64,000 nucleotides of DNA from Ureibacillus xyleni (lineage in GTDB: Bacteria; Bacillota; Bacilli; Bacillales_A; Planococcaceae): NCBI RefSeq assembly GCF_900217795.1, contig NZ_OBMQ01000008.1, forward strand, positions 62,001-126,000. The letters are read 5' to 3'. Made by a program: the position numbers and the translations under genes. Below the pieces are notes generated by a model. That model was not told where the DNA came from. It made no database searches and was given only the letters and a program-made list of their open reading frames with translations. Position 1 is the first letter of the stretch; each line of letters begins with the position of its first letter. Of the stretch, positions 7,480-14,815 are shown in pieces.

Positions 7480-7620
7480 TTATTTAGTTATTCCTAATCC
7501 CTCGTACTCATTACCTTCCTCCTGCTGTTCAACGTACCACAAAGAACGCTCGTACAATTCATCCTCAGTTAGTTTAAAAAGAGGAGAATCTAAAATGCAG
7601 TAGTAATTATCTCTTGGCAT
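7480..7620 (-). pseudogene. Truncated paralogue of the 5574-6005 protein
   Basis: The frame encodes 46 residues beginning MPRDNYYC and matches the C-terminus of the upstream paralogue (same LFKxTEDELYERSLWY core). A stop lies just before the ATG, and no ribosome site is seen, so this looks like a leftover C-terminal end rather than a working gene. Confidence 0.65.
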
Positions 7621-7644
7621 CCAGTGATTTCTCTACACTTTTCC

Positions 7645-7839
7645 TTATAGTAAATCAAACAAATTACCAAACATTCTTCCTACACCTCTAAATAACCAAA
7701 AAACTAATCGGAAAGGCAAGAATAATAATTCTGGTATCATAAATAGGACATCAACAATAAAATCTAAAAATGTATAATCATTATTACTTCTTTTACCTTT
7801 TCTAGTTCTATTTTTCTCTCTATTCCACCATTTCTTCAT
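7645..7839 (-). CDS. Small basic membrane-associated protein, 64 residues
   Basis: Start ATG at 7839 behind GAAAGGA; the longer open frame to 8016 has no ribosome site. It has a basic head (KKWWNREKNRTRKGKR), then a hydrophobic stretch rich in Phe and Leu (FIVDVLFMIPELLFLPFRL). Similar small proteins occur in Bacillus genomes without known function. Confidence 0.6.
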   Translation of the reverse strand: MKKWWNREKNRTRKGKRSNNDYTFLDFIVDVLFMIPELLFLPFRLVFWLFRGVGRMFGNLFDLL

Positions 7840-7865
7840 ACGGCTCAATCCTTTCTCAAAATAGT

Positions 7866-7950
7866 CACAGACGTTCTTAATTTCTTTATTTAAATTTACG
7901 ATTAAGGATTTGTTTGGATTCATTTTTGGAGGAATAAATTGGATTATTTT
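7866..7950 (+). repeat. 85-bp leader repeat, copy A
   Basis: About 90 percent identical to 8980-9066. Both copies end in a good ribosome site, GGAGGAATAAATTG, leading into a short broken frame. Confidence 0.75.
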
Positions 7951-7977
7951 ATGAAGCGTACCGGTTGCGCGGATTGA

Positions 7978-8130
7978 GTTCATGTTGTTAAGGTGTTTGA
8001 AGCAATAGTTAAACAATTAAGAGATTTTTATGAACCGTTCGAAGTCGTTTCATGAAAAAAAGGGGAATACGGTACATTTAATGATGAAGGAGTAAATATG
8101 GAAGATGTAAAGGATATATTTTTCCATTAA
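7978..8130 (+). pseudogene. Gene remnant with in-frame stop
   Basis: A 50-codon open stretch (VKVFEAIVKQLRDFYEPF, then GEYGTFNDEGVNMEDVKDIFF) is interrupted by an in-frame TGA at 8053-8055. The two halves read as one continuous soluble protein tail. The family is not recognised. Confidence 0.5.
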
Positions 8131-8164
8131 AAAGGAGGAGGTTTACCTTGGGCGAACAAACAAT

Positions 8165-8199
8165 CTAAAAAACCCCCCTAATAAGCTAAAATAGGGGGA
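8165..8199 (-). terminator. Intrinsic terminator (minus strand)
   Basis: CCCCCTATTTTAGC / TTATTAGGGGGG stem with a TTTTTT tail on the minus strand. It ends the small hydrophobic protein gene at 8226. Confidence 0.8.
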
Positions 8200-8225
8200 A
8201 ACAAGATCTGCGTATGAAAAGAAAT

Positions 8226-8318
8226 CTAGGACAATTTTTTCTTTTTGCATTTTCTATTATCGGCGAATGTTGCGATAAAGGTGCCGGACAAAACAGTGAT
8301 CCATAAAATGAAATCCAT
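8226..8318 (-). CDS. Tiny single-helix protein, 30 residues
   Basis: ATG at 8318 with GGAGATG seven bases upstream. It encodes a membrane helix (FILWITVLSGTFIATF) followed by a lysine-rich tail (NRKCKKKK), and a strong terminator follows. Its shape resembles type I toxin peptides or small membrane regulators, but no antisense RNA could be shown. Confidence 0.5.
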   Translation of the reverse strand: MDFILWITVLSGTFIATFADNRKCKKKKLS

Positions 8319-8620
8319 TTTTTCATCTCCAATCATTAGAAAGTAAAATAGTATATGTTTAAGATGATAAAAAATTGGTTGAAGCGAATGATTAGACAGA
8401 AAACAATTATTTATTAATATTCAATATTTGGACGGAACAAAAAAGAAGAGAACTTAATAAGGCTTCCCATTCACTAATATCAATGGTTTCTAGGGCACTT
8501 TGTGAAGGTGTTTGAACTAGAAAATGAGTCCCTTCCCATCTGTTGGTAATTATAGTTTTGCAAGGATTTTAAAAGAAAATATAGGGTAATTTACGGTATT
8601 ATATGGGTGGGTGAAGCAGA
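8319..8620. other. Gene-free AT-rich interval
   Basis: No ORF with a ribosome site and no clear repeat. It contains the promoters for the two flanking small genes, but none could be assigned. Confidence 0.4.
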
Positions 8621-8791
8621 ATGAAATCGGTAAATATGCAATTAGACGAAAACAATTGGCTAGAAATAACGCAGGTTAATGGTGAATTATTCGAGGTTCG
8701 AGTGAGTCAAAATGGTATTGTTAACGTATTTTATCTAACACAAGAAGAACTAAAAGCGACAGAATATCACTTAACTATGATGGATAATTAA
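8621..8791 (+). CDS. Small hypothetical protein, 56 residues
   Basis: Starts at ATG 8621 after GGGTGGGTGA and ends at TAA 8791. It is soluble and acidic (QLDENNWLEITQVNGELFEV), with no recognised family. Codon use looks normal for the window. Confidence 0.55.
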   Translation: MKSVNMQLDENNWLEITQVNGELFEVRVSQNGIVNVFYLTQEELKATEYHLTMMDN

Positions 8792-8931
8792 ATAGGTAAA
8801 AAATCATAAAATCGGTGAAAGTGAAATACTTTTACACAGTTTTATTAGAAGTATGTTTAGTATGGCAGCCGTTGAAAATGACCATTGAAGGATGTGCAGT
8901 AAATTCAAAAAGCTGTGTGAACATTTGCGAA

Positions 8932-8971
8932 GCTGTTTTTGGAAAAAGTGGGTTCGACTCCCGCCGTTCTC
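8932..8971 (+). other. ssrA (tmRNA) 3'-end remnant, likely old attachment site
   Basis: Reads GCTGTTTTTGG, then GTGGGTTCGACTCCCGCCGT, then TCTC. This matches the last 40 or so bases of Bacillus tmRNA (acceptor side plus T-arm), with small insertions. No tmRNA body precedes it. Such fragments are typical duplicated att sites of integrases that use ssrA. A second fragment lies at 13513. Confidence 0.6.
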
Positions 8972-8979
8972 AAAATCGT

Positions 8980-9066
8980 CACGACGTTCTTAACTTTCTT
9001 TATTTTAATTTACGATTAAGGATTTTGATTGGTTTCATTTTTTGGAGGAATAAATTGGGATATTTG
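8980..9066 (+). repeat. 85-bp leader repeat, copy B
   Basis: Counterpart of 7866-7950, beginning 8 bases after the ssrA remnant. It leads by GGAGG into a 28-codon frame starting TTG that looks like a gene stump. Confidence 0.75.
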
Positions 9067-9200
9067 CGCAAAATAGAAATACTAGGAATTGCGTTTCATA
9101 GTCGAATTTTGATAGTAACATTTCATTTAACTTTGTAAAATTTAAAGAATTCCCCATACAAGTTGGTATCTGATTACAGTACCACTAATCATCGTCCTTA

Positions 9201-9548
9201 TTGTTATTACATTTCATCGCATGTTGTTTAGATCAGCAACTTAATGATTCTTTTAATCGGAGTGTAATAGGGTTTGCACTTCAAAATTCTTCAGTAATGC
9301 AAACCGGATTGATTCTCGATACGATTGAGCAATCGAAGCTAGCCCGATTACAAAAAAATAAATTATATGAATTATTTATTTCAGAGTATGCTAGTATTCA
9401 TCATGAAGCGGTCCCTAACGTTTTTTCACTACTGCCAAAACTTGTTCTTGAAGAAAAACTATTATACAAAATTCTGTATATTTACTTAAGTTATATGCAT
9501 TTTATTCATGTTGAAAGCAATCAATATCAAAATGGAGCAATTAAATAA
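9201..9548 (+). CDS. Doubtful hypothetical ORF, possibly a gene fragment
   Basis: Open for 115 codons from a TTG with no ribosome site. The part from about 9250 on (FNRSVIGFALQNSSVMQTG, then LARLQKNKLYELFISEY) has protein-like composition. The first codons overlap, in another frame, the end of a membrane-protein remnant (VPLIIVLIVITF). It is probably a 5'-truncated gene. Confidence 0.35.
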   Translation: MLLHFIACCLDQQLNDSFNRSVIGFALQNSSVMQTGLILDTIEQSKLARLQKNKLYELFISEYASIHHEAVPNVFSLLPKLVLEEKLLYKILYIYLSYMHFIHVESNQYQNGAIK

Positions 9549-9585
9549 AATCCAAGCAATAGTTAGAAATAATTTTGTGCCGTAA

Positions 9586-9756
9586 AGAGAAATACACTTT
9601 AGCTATAATAATGTTGGTGAATGGTTACCGCTACTTGAGGATGAAGATGATATAGAAGATGTTCAAAATTGGGTGAGACGTGTAGAGAAAGGCAAAATGA
9701 CCGTAGAGAAATTTAATCAATATGTCATGGATGTCCTTCTATTAGAAAAGGATTAG
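9586..9756 (+). pseudogene. C-terminal gene fragment
   Basis: A 56-codon open stretch without start codon at a sensible place, rich in acidic residues (LPLLEDEDDIEDVQNW) and ending VMDVLLLEKD. It follows a TAA and lacks a ribosome site, so it is read as the tail of a lost gene. Confidence 0.4.
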
Positions 9757-9829
9757 TTAAAGATCAAGGATAACTACAATAAATAGCGCGAAAGGCGAGC
9801 AAATGAACTGCGCCAGATTGCGATTAGAT

Positions 9830-9857
9830 GACTTCGGTAAGTGCCGGAGTCTTTTTT
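9830..9857 (+). terminator. Intrinsic terminator
   Basis: GACTTCGG / CCGGAGTC stem followed by TTTTTT. Confidence 0.75.
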
Positions 9858-9978
9858 ATAATTGTCCACTTTGGTGGAAGGGAAGAAGGGATGAACCGTA
9901 TCAAAAACAAAGGTGGTTTTTACTGAAAAATAAGTAGCACCAACCTGCTAATAGATTGGTGCTGACTTATAAAAACAA

Positions 9979-11379
9979 TTAACCTAGTATTTCTAGAATA
10001 CCTTGGCTCATTTGATTTATTTGAGCCATCATGGATTGTGAAGATTGTAATAATATTTGGTCTTTATTTAACTTAGTTATTTCTTTTGCCATATCAGCAT
10101 CACGTATTAGTGATTCAGCATTTATTAATTGCTCTTCAGCATTTTTTACATTGTTATAAGAATGTTCTAATCGATTATATAATGCCCCATAAATTGCACG
10201 ACGTTCTGTTAAAATATTATTTGCAATATCTACCCGACGTAGTGCCTCCATTGTCATCTCATATGATTCTGTAACTGTAATGCTGTTAATCCCTATTGCA
10301 TTAGAACGATTATCATATAAAGGAATGATTGTTTGCTGAAATTCATTTGCACCGCCCTGTATAATTAAATCCTTTTGAAGTTTATGAGACAAATCAGAGT
10401 TTTCCGCAATTACATGTGCTAAATTCGGTGTTAAGTTTTCGGATATATCACTAGCCGATTTTGGTACAAAAATTTCTGTAGCATATTCGCCATATTCATT
10501 ATTAAAAAACTGTTCAGAATTTCTTACACCAAAAACATAAACTTGAGTACCATTTAACTTATTAGCAAGTGATGTATTATCTAAGTCAGTTCCAAACTCT
10601 TCGGAATTCGTATCGGATAAAATAACGTATATTTTTTCACTATCTGTACGTAAGCCTAATTTACTAGGATTATCTACAATATCACTCAAGTGTTTTTCAG
10701 TACTTGTAACACCACCTGTTGCTACGTGTTTGTTTTTTAGGTGGTGTTTTACGGCATCAATATCATTTGTAGACATTAAGTCTCGACCTGTATGCACAAC
10801 ACTTGTACTCGCGATTTGCACATCTCCAATTGTCCGCATCTTTTCTACAAAAGTCGACAACCCCTGTGTCACCATTTGAATATCTGTAGCCATCGTTCCA
10901 GAATCATCAATTAAAAATACAATATCAAACTTTTTTTCGTTTGGACCACCAGGCTTTAGTTCTTCAGGTGTTAATACTTTAATTGTATTAAATTCTGTTC
11001 CCTCAGCAATATCATCAATCCCACGTTTCAAAGCATCAATTTCCAATTGAATTTTTTCTCGATCTTCTTGTGTATTCGTATCATTCGTAGATTTAATAAT
11101 GAGTTCTCGAATACGAACGAGGTTTGGGTTTTGAATTTGACCAATACCCCCTTCAGCCGTATTGATTAAAGACAATCCATCTTGAATATTTTCCGCGGCT
11201 TGTTCTAAACCACGAATTTGAGCTCTCATTTTTTCACTAATACTTAAACCGGCAGCATCATCCGCAGCTTGGTTAATTTTATATCCAGAAGAAAGTTTAT
11301 TTAATGTTTTATTCAGATCGGTATTTGTTTGATTGTATCGATTTTGAGTAAATAAGCCTTGGTTATATCGAATGCGCAT
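9979..11379 (-). CDS. Flagellin with inserted von Willebrand factor A domain
   Basis: A 466-residue protein. Residues 1-135 are a standard flagellin N-terminus (LSSGYKINQAADDAAGLSIS, then MRAQIRGLEQA and DTNTQEDREKIQLEID). Residues about 380-466 are the matching C-terminus (RRVDIANNILTERRA, then SQSMMAQINQM and SQGILEILG). The variable surface region is replaced by a VWA fold at about 150-325: FDIVFLIDDSGTM gives the MIDAS D158-x-S160-x-T162, with GGVTST at 222-227 and ILSDTN around D256. Metal-dependent ligand or protein binding on the filament surface is inferred. The start follows AAGGAGTAAGAGG. There is no flagellar gene or FliS chaperone nearby, so it is an orphan flagellin in a decayed island. 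Confidence 0.9.
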   Translation of the reverse strand: MRIRYNQGLFTQNRYNQTNTDLNKTLNKLSSGYKINQAADDAAGLSISEKMRAQIRGLEQAAENIQDGLSLINTAEGGIGQIQNPNLVRIRELIIKSTNDTNTQEDREKIQLEIDALKRGIDDIAEGTEFNTIKVLTPEELKPGGPNEKKFDIVFLIDDSGTMATDIQMVTQGLSTFVEKMRTIGDVQIASTSVVHTGRDLMSTNDIDAVKHHLKNKHVATGGVTSTEKHLSDIVDNPSKLGLRTDSEKIYVILSDTNSEEFGTDLDNTSLANKLNGTQVYVFGVRNSEQFFNNEYGEYATEIFVPKSASDISENLTPNLAHVIAENSDLSHKLQKDLIIQGGANEFQQTIIPLYDNRSNAIGINSITVTESYEMTMEALRRVDIANNILTERRAIYGALYNRLEHSYNNVKNAEEQLINAESLIRDADMAKEITKLNKDQILLQSSQSMMAQINQMSQGILEILG

Positions 11380-11488
11380 CCTCTTACTCCTTGAATTTTA
11401 TGTATAGTTAAATAATACTATAAAATTACAAATATGACCATTTATTTGGAATTTTAATAGTATGTGATTTGAACTAAATGAAAAGAAA

Positions 11489-11551
11489 ACCGCACTTAAA
11501 CTAGTCATGGAGAAACGTATCATAAGTAAATACGGTTTAAAATGTGCGGAT
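11489..11551 (-). terminator. Possible terminator of the LuxR-type pseudogene
   Basis: CCGCAC-ATT-TTAAAC pairs with GTTTAAGTGCGG over a long loop, followed by TTTTCTTTT on the minus strand. Confidence 0.45.
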
Positions 11552-11868
11552 TCTGCTGTGCGAATAAAAGTACTTGTACACGCGAGGTGACACCAATTTT
11601 ACTATAGCGTGTAAAAATGTAGACACGAATCGTTCCTTGGGATAGGTTTAACATTTGCAAGTTCATGATTTTTGCTCCTGTATAATAAGCTTGAAAATTC
11701 CCTTTTCACGAGGTGTTAACGGCTCTATTTCTTTATAAGCTCTTTAAGTTTGGTGAAATAGGCTTGTAATGTTGGATTCCAAGTTCCTGCATAGGAAGGG
11801 TCGCGGAAAAAATGTTCGGGGTTATTTTTTAATAGTTGAAGAAAAAGAGCAAATAAACAAAGTAGAGT
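11520..11868 (-). pseudogene. Decayed LuxR/NarL-type transcription regulator, C-terminal part
   Basis: Three frames together give one protein tail: WNPTLQAYFTKLKELIKK, then LTPREKGIFKLIIQEQ, then NLSQGTIRVYIFTRYSKIGV and VQVLLFAQQNP. LTPRE plus LNLSQGTxRxYxxxxYxKxGVxSR is the DNA-binding helix-turn-helix of the LuxR family. At least two frameshifts break it and the front of the gene is missing. It may once have regulated a neighbour; it cannot be functional now. Confidence 0.7.
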
Positions 11869-11991
11869 TCATGGGGATTAAGATGCTCTAAATCTGAACT
11901 TGGTTATACTCACATAAAATCTTTGTATATATCAACCTGAAAATGGAATTTTTATATTATAATTTTGAGAAAGAGAGGTGGGAATATACTT

Positions 11992-12705
11992 ATGAGTAAA
12001 AAAGATAAAGCATTCACGCCATTGGAGAGTGAATTAAAGGAGATTAATAAGAGTAAAGAAGAAATCGGGGTTACTACAGTTTCAGCTCAGGGTAGAGCAC
12101 ATACTAATATCTCGGGTGTAAAGAATTTTTTAATTGTATTGATTCTTATAATTCTTACATCTGGAGTTACTTGGATATTATCCGAAAGTACACAAAAGAA
12201 GGAAACCACAATCTTTGTAGAGCAGATTCAAGAATTAGCAATGCTTGCAACAGCTGAAGCTAAAGTAACATTAGTCAAAGAGGAAGTGGATCATAAACTG
12301 TTTGGCAAAGATATTTCAGTAGATTTTTTGCCTGGTACAAAGCGAGAAATCTTATTAATTGTTCCTGCTACAGTCATTGCAGGCGTTGATCTTAAAGGAT
12401 TAACTTCAGATGATATTAAAGTTAGTGAAGATGAAAGGGAATTAGAAATCGTCCTACCACGGGCAACATTTATACAAGATCCAGCAATTCAAATGGATAG
12501 TATTAAAACTTTCTCAGACAAAGGGTTACTCAGCGGAGAAGTACAATGGGATGAGGGGTTTGACTTAACAGCGGTAGCGCAGGATGAAATCAAAGAAGAA
12601 GCCAAGGAAATGGGTTTATTAAAAACAGCTGAAGAAAGTGCTGAGAAAGTCCTTAAAGGATTTTTTAGTAACCTGGATTATACTGTGAAAATAACATTTG
12701 AATAA
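11992..12705 (+). CDS. DUF4230 membrane-anchored protein
   Basis: A 237-residue protein: a charged cytoplasmic head of about 45 residues, a membrane helix (FLIVLILIILTSGVTWIL), then an outside domain of the DUF4230 type (EQIQELAMLATAEAKVTLVK near its start; VPATVIAGVDLKGL in the middle). Role unknown in the family. The ATG at 11992 is preferred over a TTG nine codons earlier because AGAGAGGTGG precedes it. A TATAAT at about 11955 may be the -10 box. Confidence 0.75.
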   Translation: MSKKDKAFTPLESELKEINKSKEEIGVTTVSAQGRAHTNISGVKNFLIVLILIILTSGVTWILSESTQKKETTIFVEQIQELAMLATAEAKVTLVKEEVDHKLFGKDISVDFLPGTKREILLIVPATVIAGVDLKGLTSDDIKVSEDERELEIVLPRATFIQDPAIQMDSIKTFSDKGLLSGEVQWDEGFDLTAVAQDEIKEEAKEMGLLKTAEESAEKVLKGFFSNLDYTVKITFE

Positions 12706-12950
12706 CAGGCTAAGAACTTCAAATAATGAAGTGTACTTAATGTGAAAATGCAAGTAACTGAGAGGAATGGTAGTTCTTCATTTTTTCCAATACATAATTG
12801 TTTTTTTAATCTAGAAGGTACTTTTCATGCCCGTTTAAGTGAAAGTGCCGTATTTCATATTCTATAATCTTTTCAATTAGGAAATTTCAATATCCGCTTC
12901 AGATTGACCGCAATTATAGCTTTAGCACCTTGCATGTTCATGTCAAATAG

Positions 12951-13380
12951 ATTCATCACTTAGAGAAAAGGGGTTTACACAGGCGAACTATTTATCTCAC
13001 TTTAAAATTGACCGAATTATATCAAGTCTCTTTCTACGTACGTCAATCCATTGAACCAATAAGTGCGGAAACAAACATAAAAATAGAGATTGATGAACGT
13101 TTATCGGAATGCATATTAAGTACACTTGGTTTGAAAAACTTAGAGCAACATTTAATGATTTGAGTTGAAATTTGAAGGGGAGAGTCGAGTAACGAAGCTA
13201 GGATGCGTTTAGTAAATGTTGTAGAAGAAACTTTCAAAAGTAAATTTTGAAAACACCATAATCGTTACACACTTAAATATAATGACCCTTCTACTAAAGT
13301 ACAATGATTACAGTTTTAACTTTGATAGATGGAAAGGTCTTAGTAATACTGATATTTTTATTAAGTTACATAAACAATGA
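12951..13380 (+). pseudogene. Decayed histidine phosphatase (phosphoglycerate mutase superfamily)
   Basis: Successive open pieces spell out the middle and end of this family: YVRQSIEPISAETNIKIEID then ERLSE, next GESSNEARMRLVNVVEE, then IIVTHLNIMTLLLKYND and FDRWKGLSNTDIF. These correspond to the usual SSPYxRAxQTIEP, DERLSE, GESxxEAxxR and VTHGN(L)M segments. Stops and frameshifts near 13161 and 13249 separate them, the N-terminal RHG motif is lost, and VTHGN has become VTHLN. The gene is dead. Confidence 0.75.
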
Positions 13381-13512
13381 AGTAAATATAGCACGTCTAT
13401 AGCGAAAGCAACTAATAATTGATTTCTTTTTAAAACACTTCCTTTTTTAAATGAGGTGTTTAACATTTACTACTCCCAAAAACTGTACGAGCATTTGTAT
13501 GAAGCTAAAATT

Positions 13513-13537
13513 GCTGGTTCGACTCCCGCCGTCTCCA
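13513..13537 (+). other. Second ssrA (tmRNA) 3'-end remnant, likely attachment site
   Basis: CTGGTTCGACTCCCGCCGTC then TCCA: the T-arm and acceptor end of tmRNA without the rest of the gene. It lies in the same orientation as the fragment at 8932, so the pair could mark the two ends of an excised or decayed island. Confidence 0.6.
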
Positions 13538-13850
13538 TACATAGGATTTCAGAGGATATCAATGGAGGTTAAACCCTTGCTATATAAGAGGAGCTTTGAC
13601 CTTTTTCCTTTGTTATTGAAAAACATCAAATAGCATAATCTTATTTGAAATTTAAGTGAGTCCGTTTTTACTAGTTCACAATATGAGCATTAAATAAAGT
13701 ATCAGGGAGTTTTAGTTTACTGTCTTTTTGGAGATAATACCTTATTCTTGTGTGGAGTTTACAGATATTTGTAATGGTGGTATACAGAAAATTATTAGAT
13801 AATCGCTATGGTATTGCTGAATGCTAACTCACGGTGAACCGTATCATCTT
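13538..13850. other. Gene-free decayed interval
   Basis: Short open frames only, none with a ribosome site at sensible spacing. It may hold the remains of an integrase-adjacent segment, but nothing could be identified. Confidence 0.35.
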
Positions 13851-13893
13851 TTTATTTATAAAAGCCCAACATTTTATTTAAAACCTGTTGGGC
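13850..13893 (-). terminator. Intrinsic terminator of the glutathione peroxidase gene
   Basis: Perfect GCCCAACA / TGTTGGGC stem followed by TTTTAT on the minus strand. Confidence 0.8.
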
Positions 13894-13910
13894 GCTGTTT
13901 TCTAAACTGT

Positions 13911-14456
13911 TTAAAGTAATGCTTGGATTGCTTGTTCGATATCAAGGATCGAATCATCCGGCTCAAAACGAGCAACAACCTTCCCCTTACGATCCACTAA
14001 GAATTTTGTGAAGTTCCAACGAATATTATTTCCCATTAAAAAATCTGGATACATTTCTTCAATTCTACTAAACAATATTTTTGATTGCATCGTGTCTCTT
14101 TTAATTTCTGCTGGTTCCACTTCATGCTTTAAATAATTAAATAATGGATGCGTGTTCTCGCCATTTACATGAATTTTATCAAAAATAGGATAGGTAACAC
14201 CAAATTGCCCCTTACATTGAGCAACTGTTTGTATGCCATCTTCCGGGTTTTGATTGCCAAATTGATCACAAGGAAAAGACAGCACGACAAATCCATCATC
14301 ATTGTACTTTTCATATAACTTCTGTAAATCTTCGTACTGATATGTAAATTGACATTGGCTGGCTGTGTTGCAAATTAGCATTACTTTCTCTTTGTACGTT
14401 TGCATAGAGAGAATATCTCCGTCAGGCTTTGCCACTAAATAATTATAAATTCCCAT
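13911..14456 (-). CDS. bsaA: Glutathione peroxidase family protein (thiol peroxidase)
   Basis: A 181-residue peroxidase. The active-site region is NTASQCQFTYQYEDL (peroxidatic Cys), followed by the family segment VLSFPCDQFGNQNP and the late WNFTKFLVDRKGKV. It reduces hydroperoxides, in bacteria usually with thioredoxin-type donors. The usual NVASKC is NTASQC here and the next element is CQFTY instead of CGFTP. The ATG at 14456 lies behind GGAGG; an upstream ATG at 14513 has no site. Gene symbol by analogy with Bacillus subtilis. Confidence 0.88.
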   Translation of the reverse strand: MGIYNYLVAKPDGDILSMQTYKEKVMLICNTASQCQFTYQYEDLQKLYEKYNDDGFVVLSFPCDQFGNQNPEDGIQTVAQCKGQFGVTYPIFDKIHVNGENTHPLFNYLKHEVEPAEIKRDTMQSKILFSRIEEMYPDFLMGNNIRWNFTKFLVDRKGKVVARFEPDDSILDIEQAIQALL

Positions 14457-14815
14457 GATGAATAACCTCCATTTATATTTAGTAGTATATAAGAATAATA
14501 ATGAGTAATCCAAAAGTTTGCTTTAAAACAAGTTATTGTAAAAAAGTAAAAGGATACCGTAAGTGCAGGACTAAATAAATAAACCACCTAGAACGCTAGG
14601 AATTTCAGCGTTTTTAGGTGGTTTTGGTTTTAGGATGGGAAGGGATTATTAAGCAAAAAAATACACCTGCCAAATGTATTGAAAAAAATGTAGGCACGTG
14701 GTAAATTTATATAGATATGCACAATTAATTATTTTGTCGCATATTTATCCTATTTTAATTATACAGGAAAGTCCCTCGTTAGTCAACTCTTAAATCTGTT
14801 GAAGGAGTGAATGGA
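14457..14815. other. Divergent intergenic region
   Basis: Holds the promoters of the peroxidase and HelD genes and the strong hairpin at 14579. No gene is visible. Confidence 0.5.
14579..14629 (+). terminator. Strong hairpin with T-rich tail in the divergent intergenic region
   Basis: AAACCACCTA-GAACGCT pairs with AGCGTTTTTAGGTGGTTT. No + strand gene precedes it, so it could be a riboregulatory hairpin or a stray terminator. Confidence 0.6.

Noticed and set aside
8932..8971. Complete tmRNA or tRNA gene
   Set aside because: Only the T-arm/acceptor end is present; no 5' half or tag-coding part is found upstream. The same holds for 13513-13537.
8815..9138. 107-codon + ORF
   Set aside because: It runs through the ssrA fragment and leader repeat B, which explain the sequence better; no ribosome site.
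11380..11460. Sigma-D-type flagellar promoter upstream of the VWA-flagellin
   Set aside because: No match to TAAA-N15-GCCGATAT was found; the AT-rich leader does not allow a confident promoter call.
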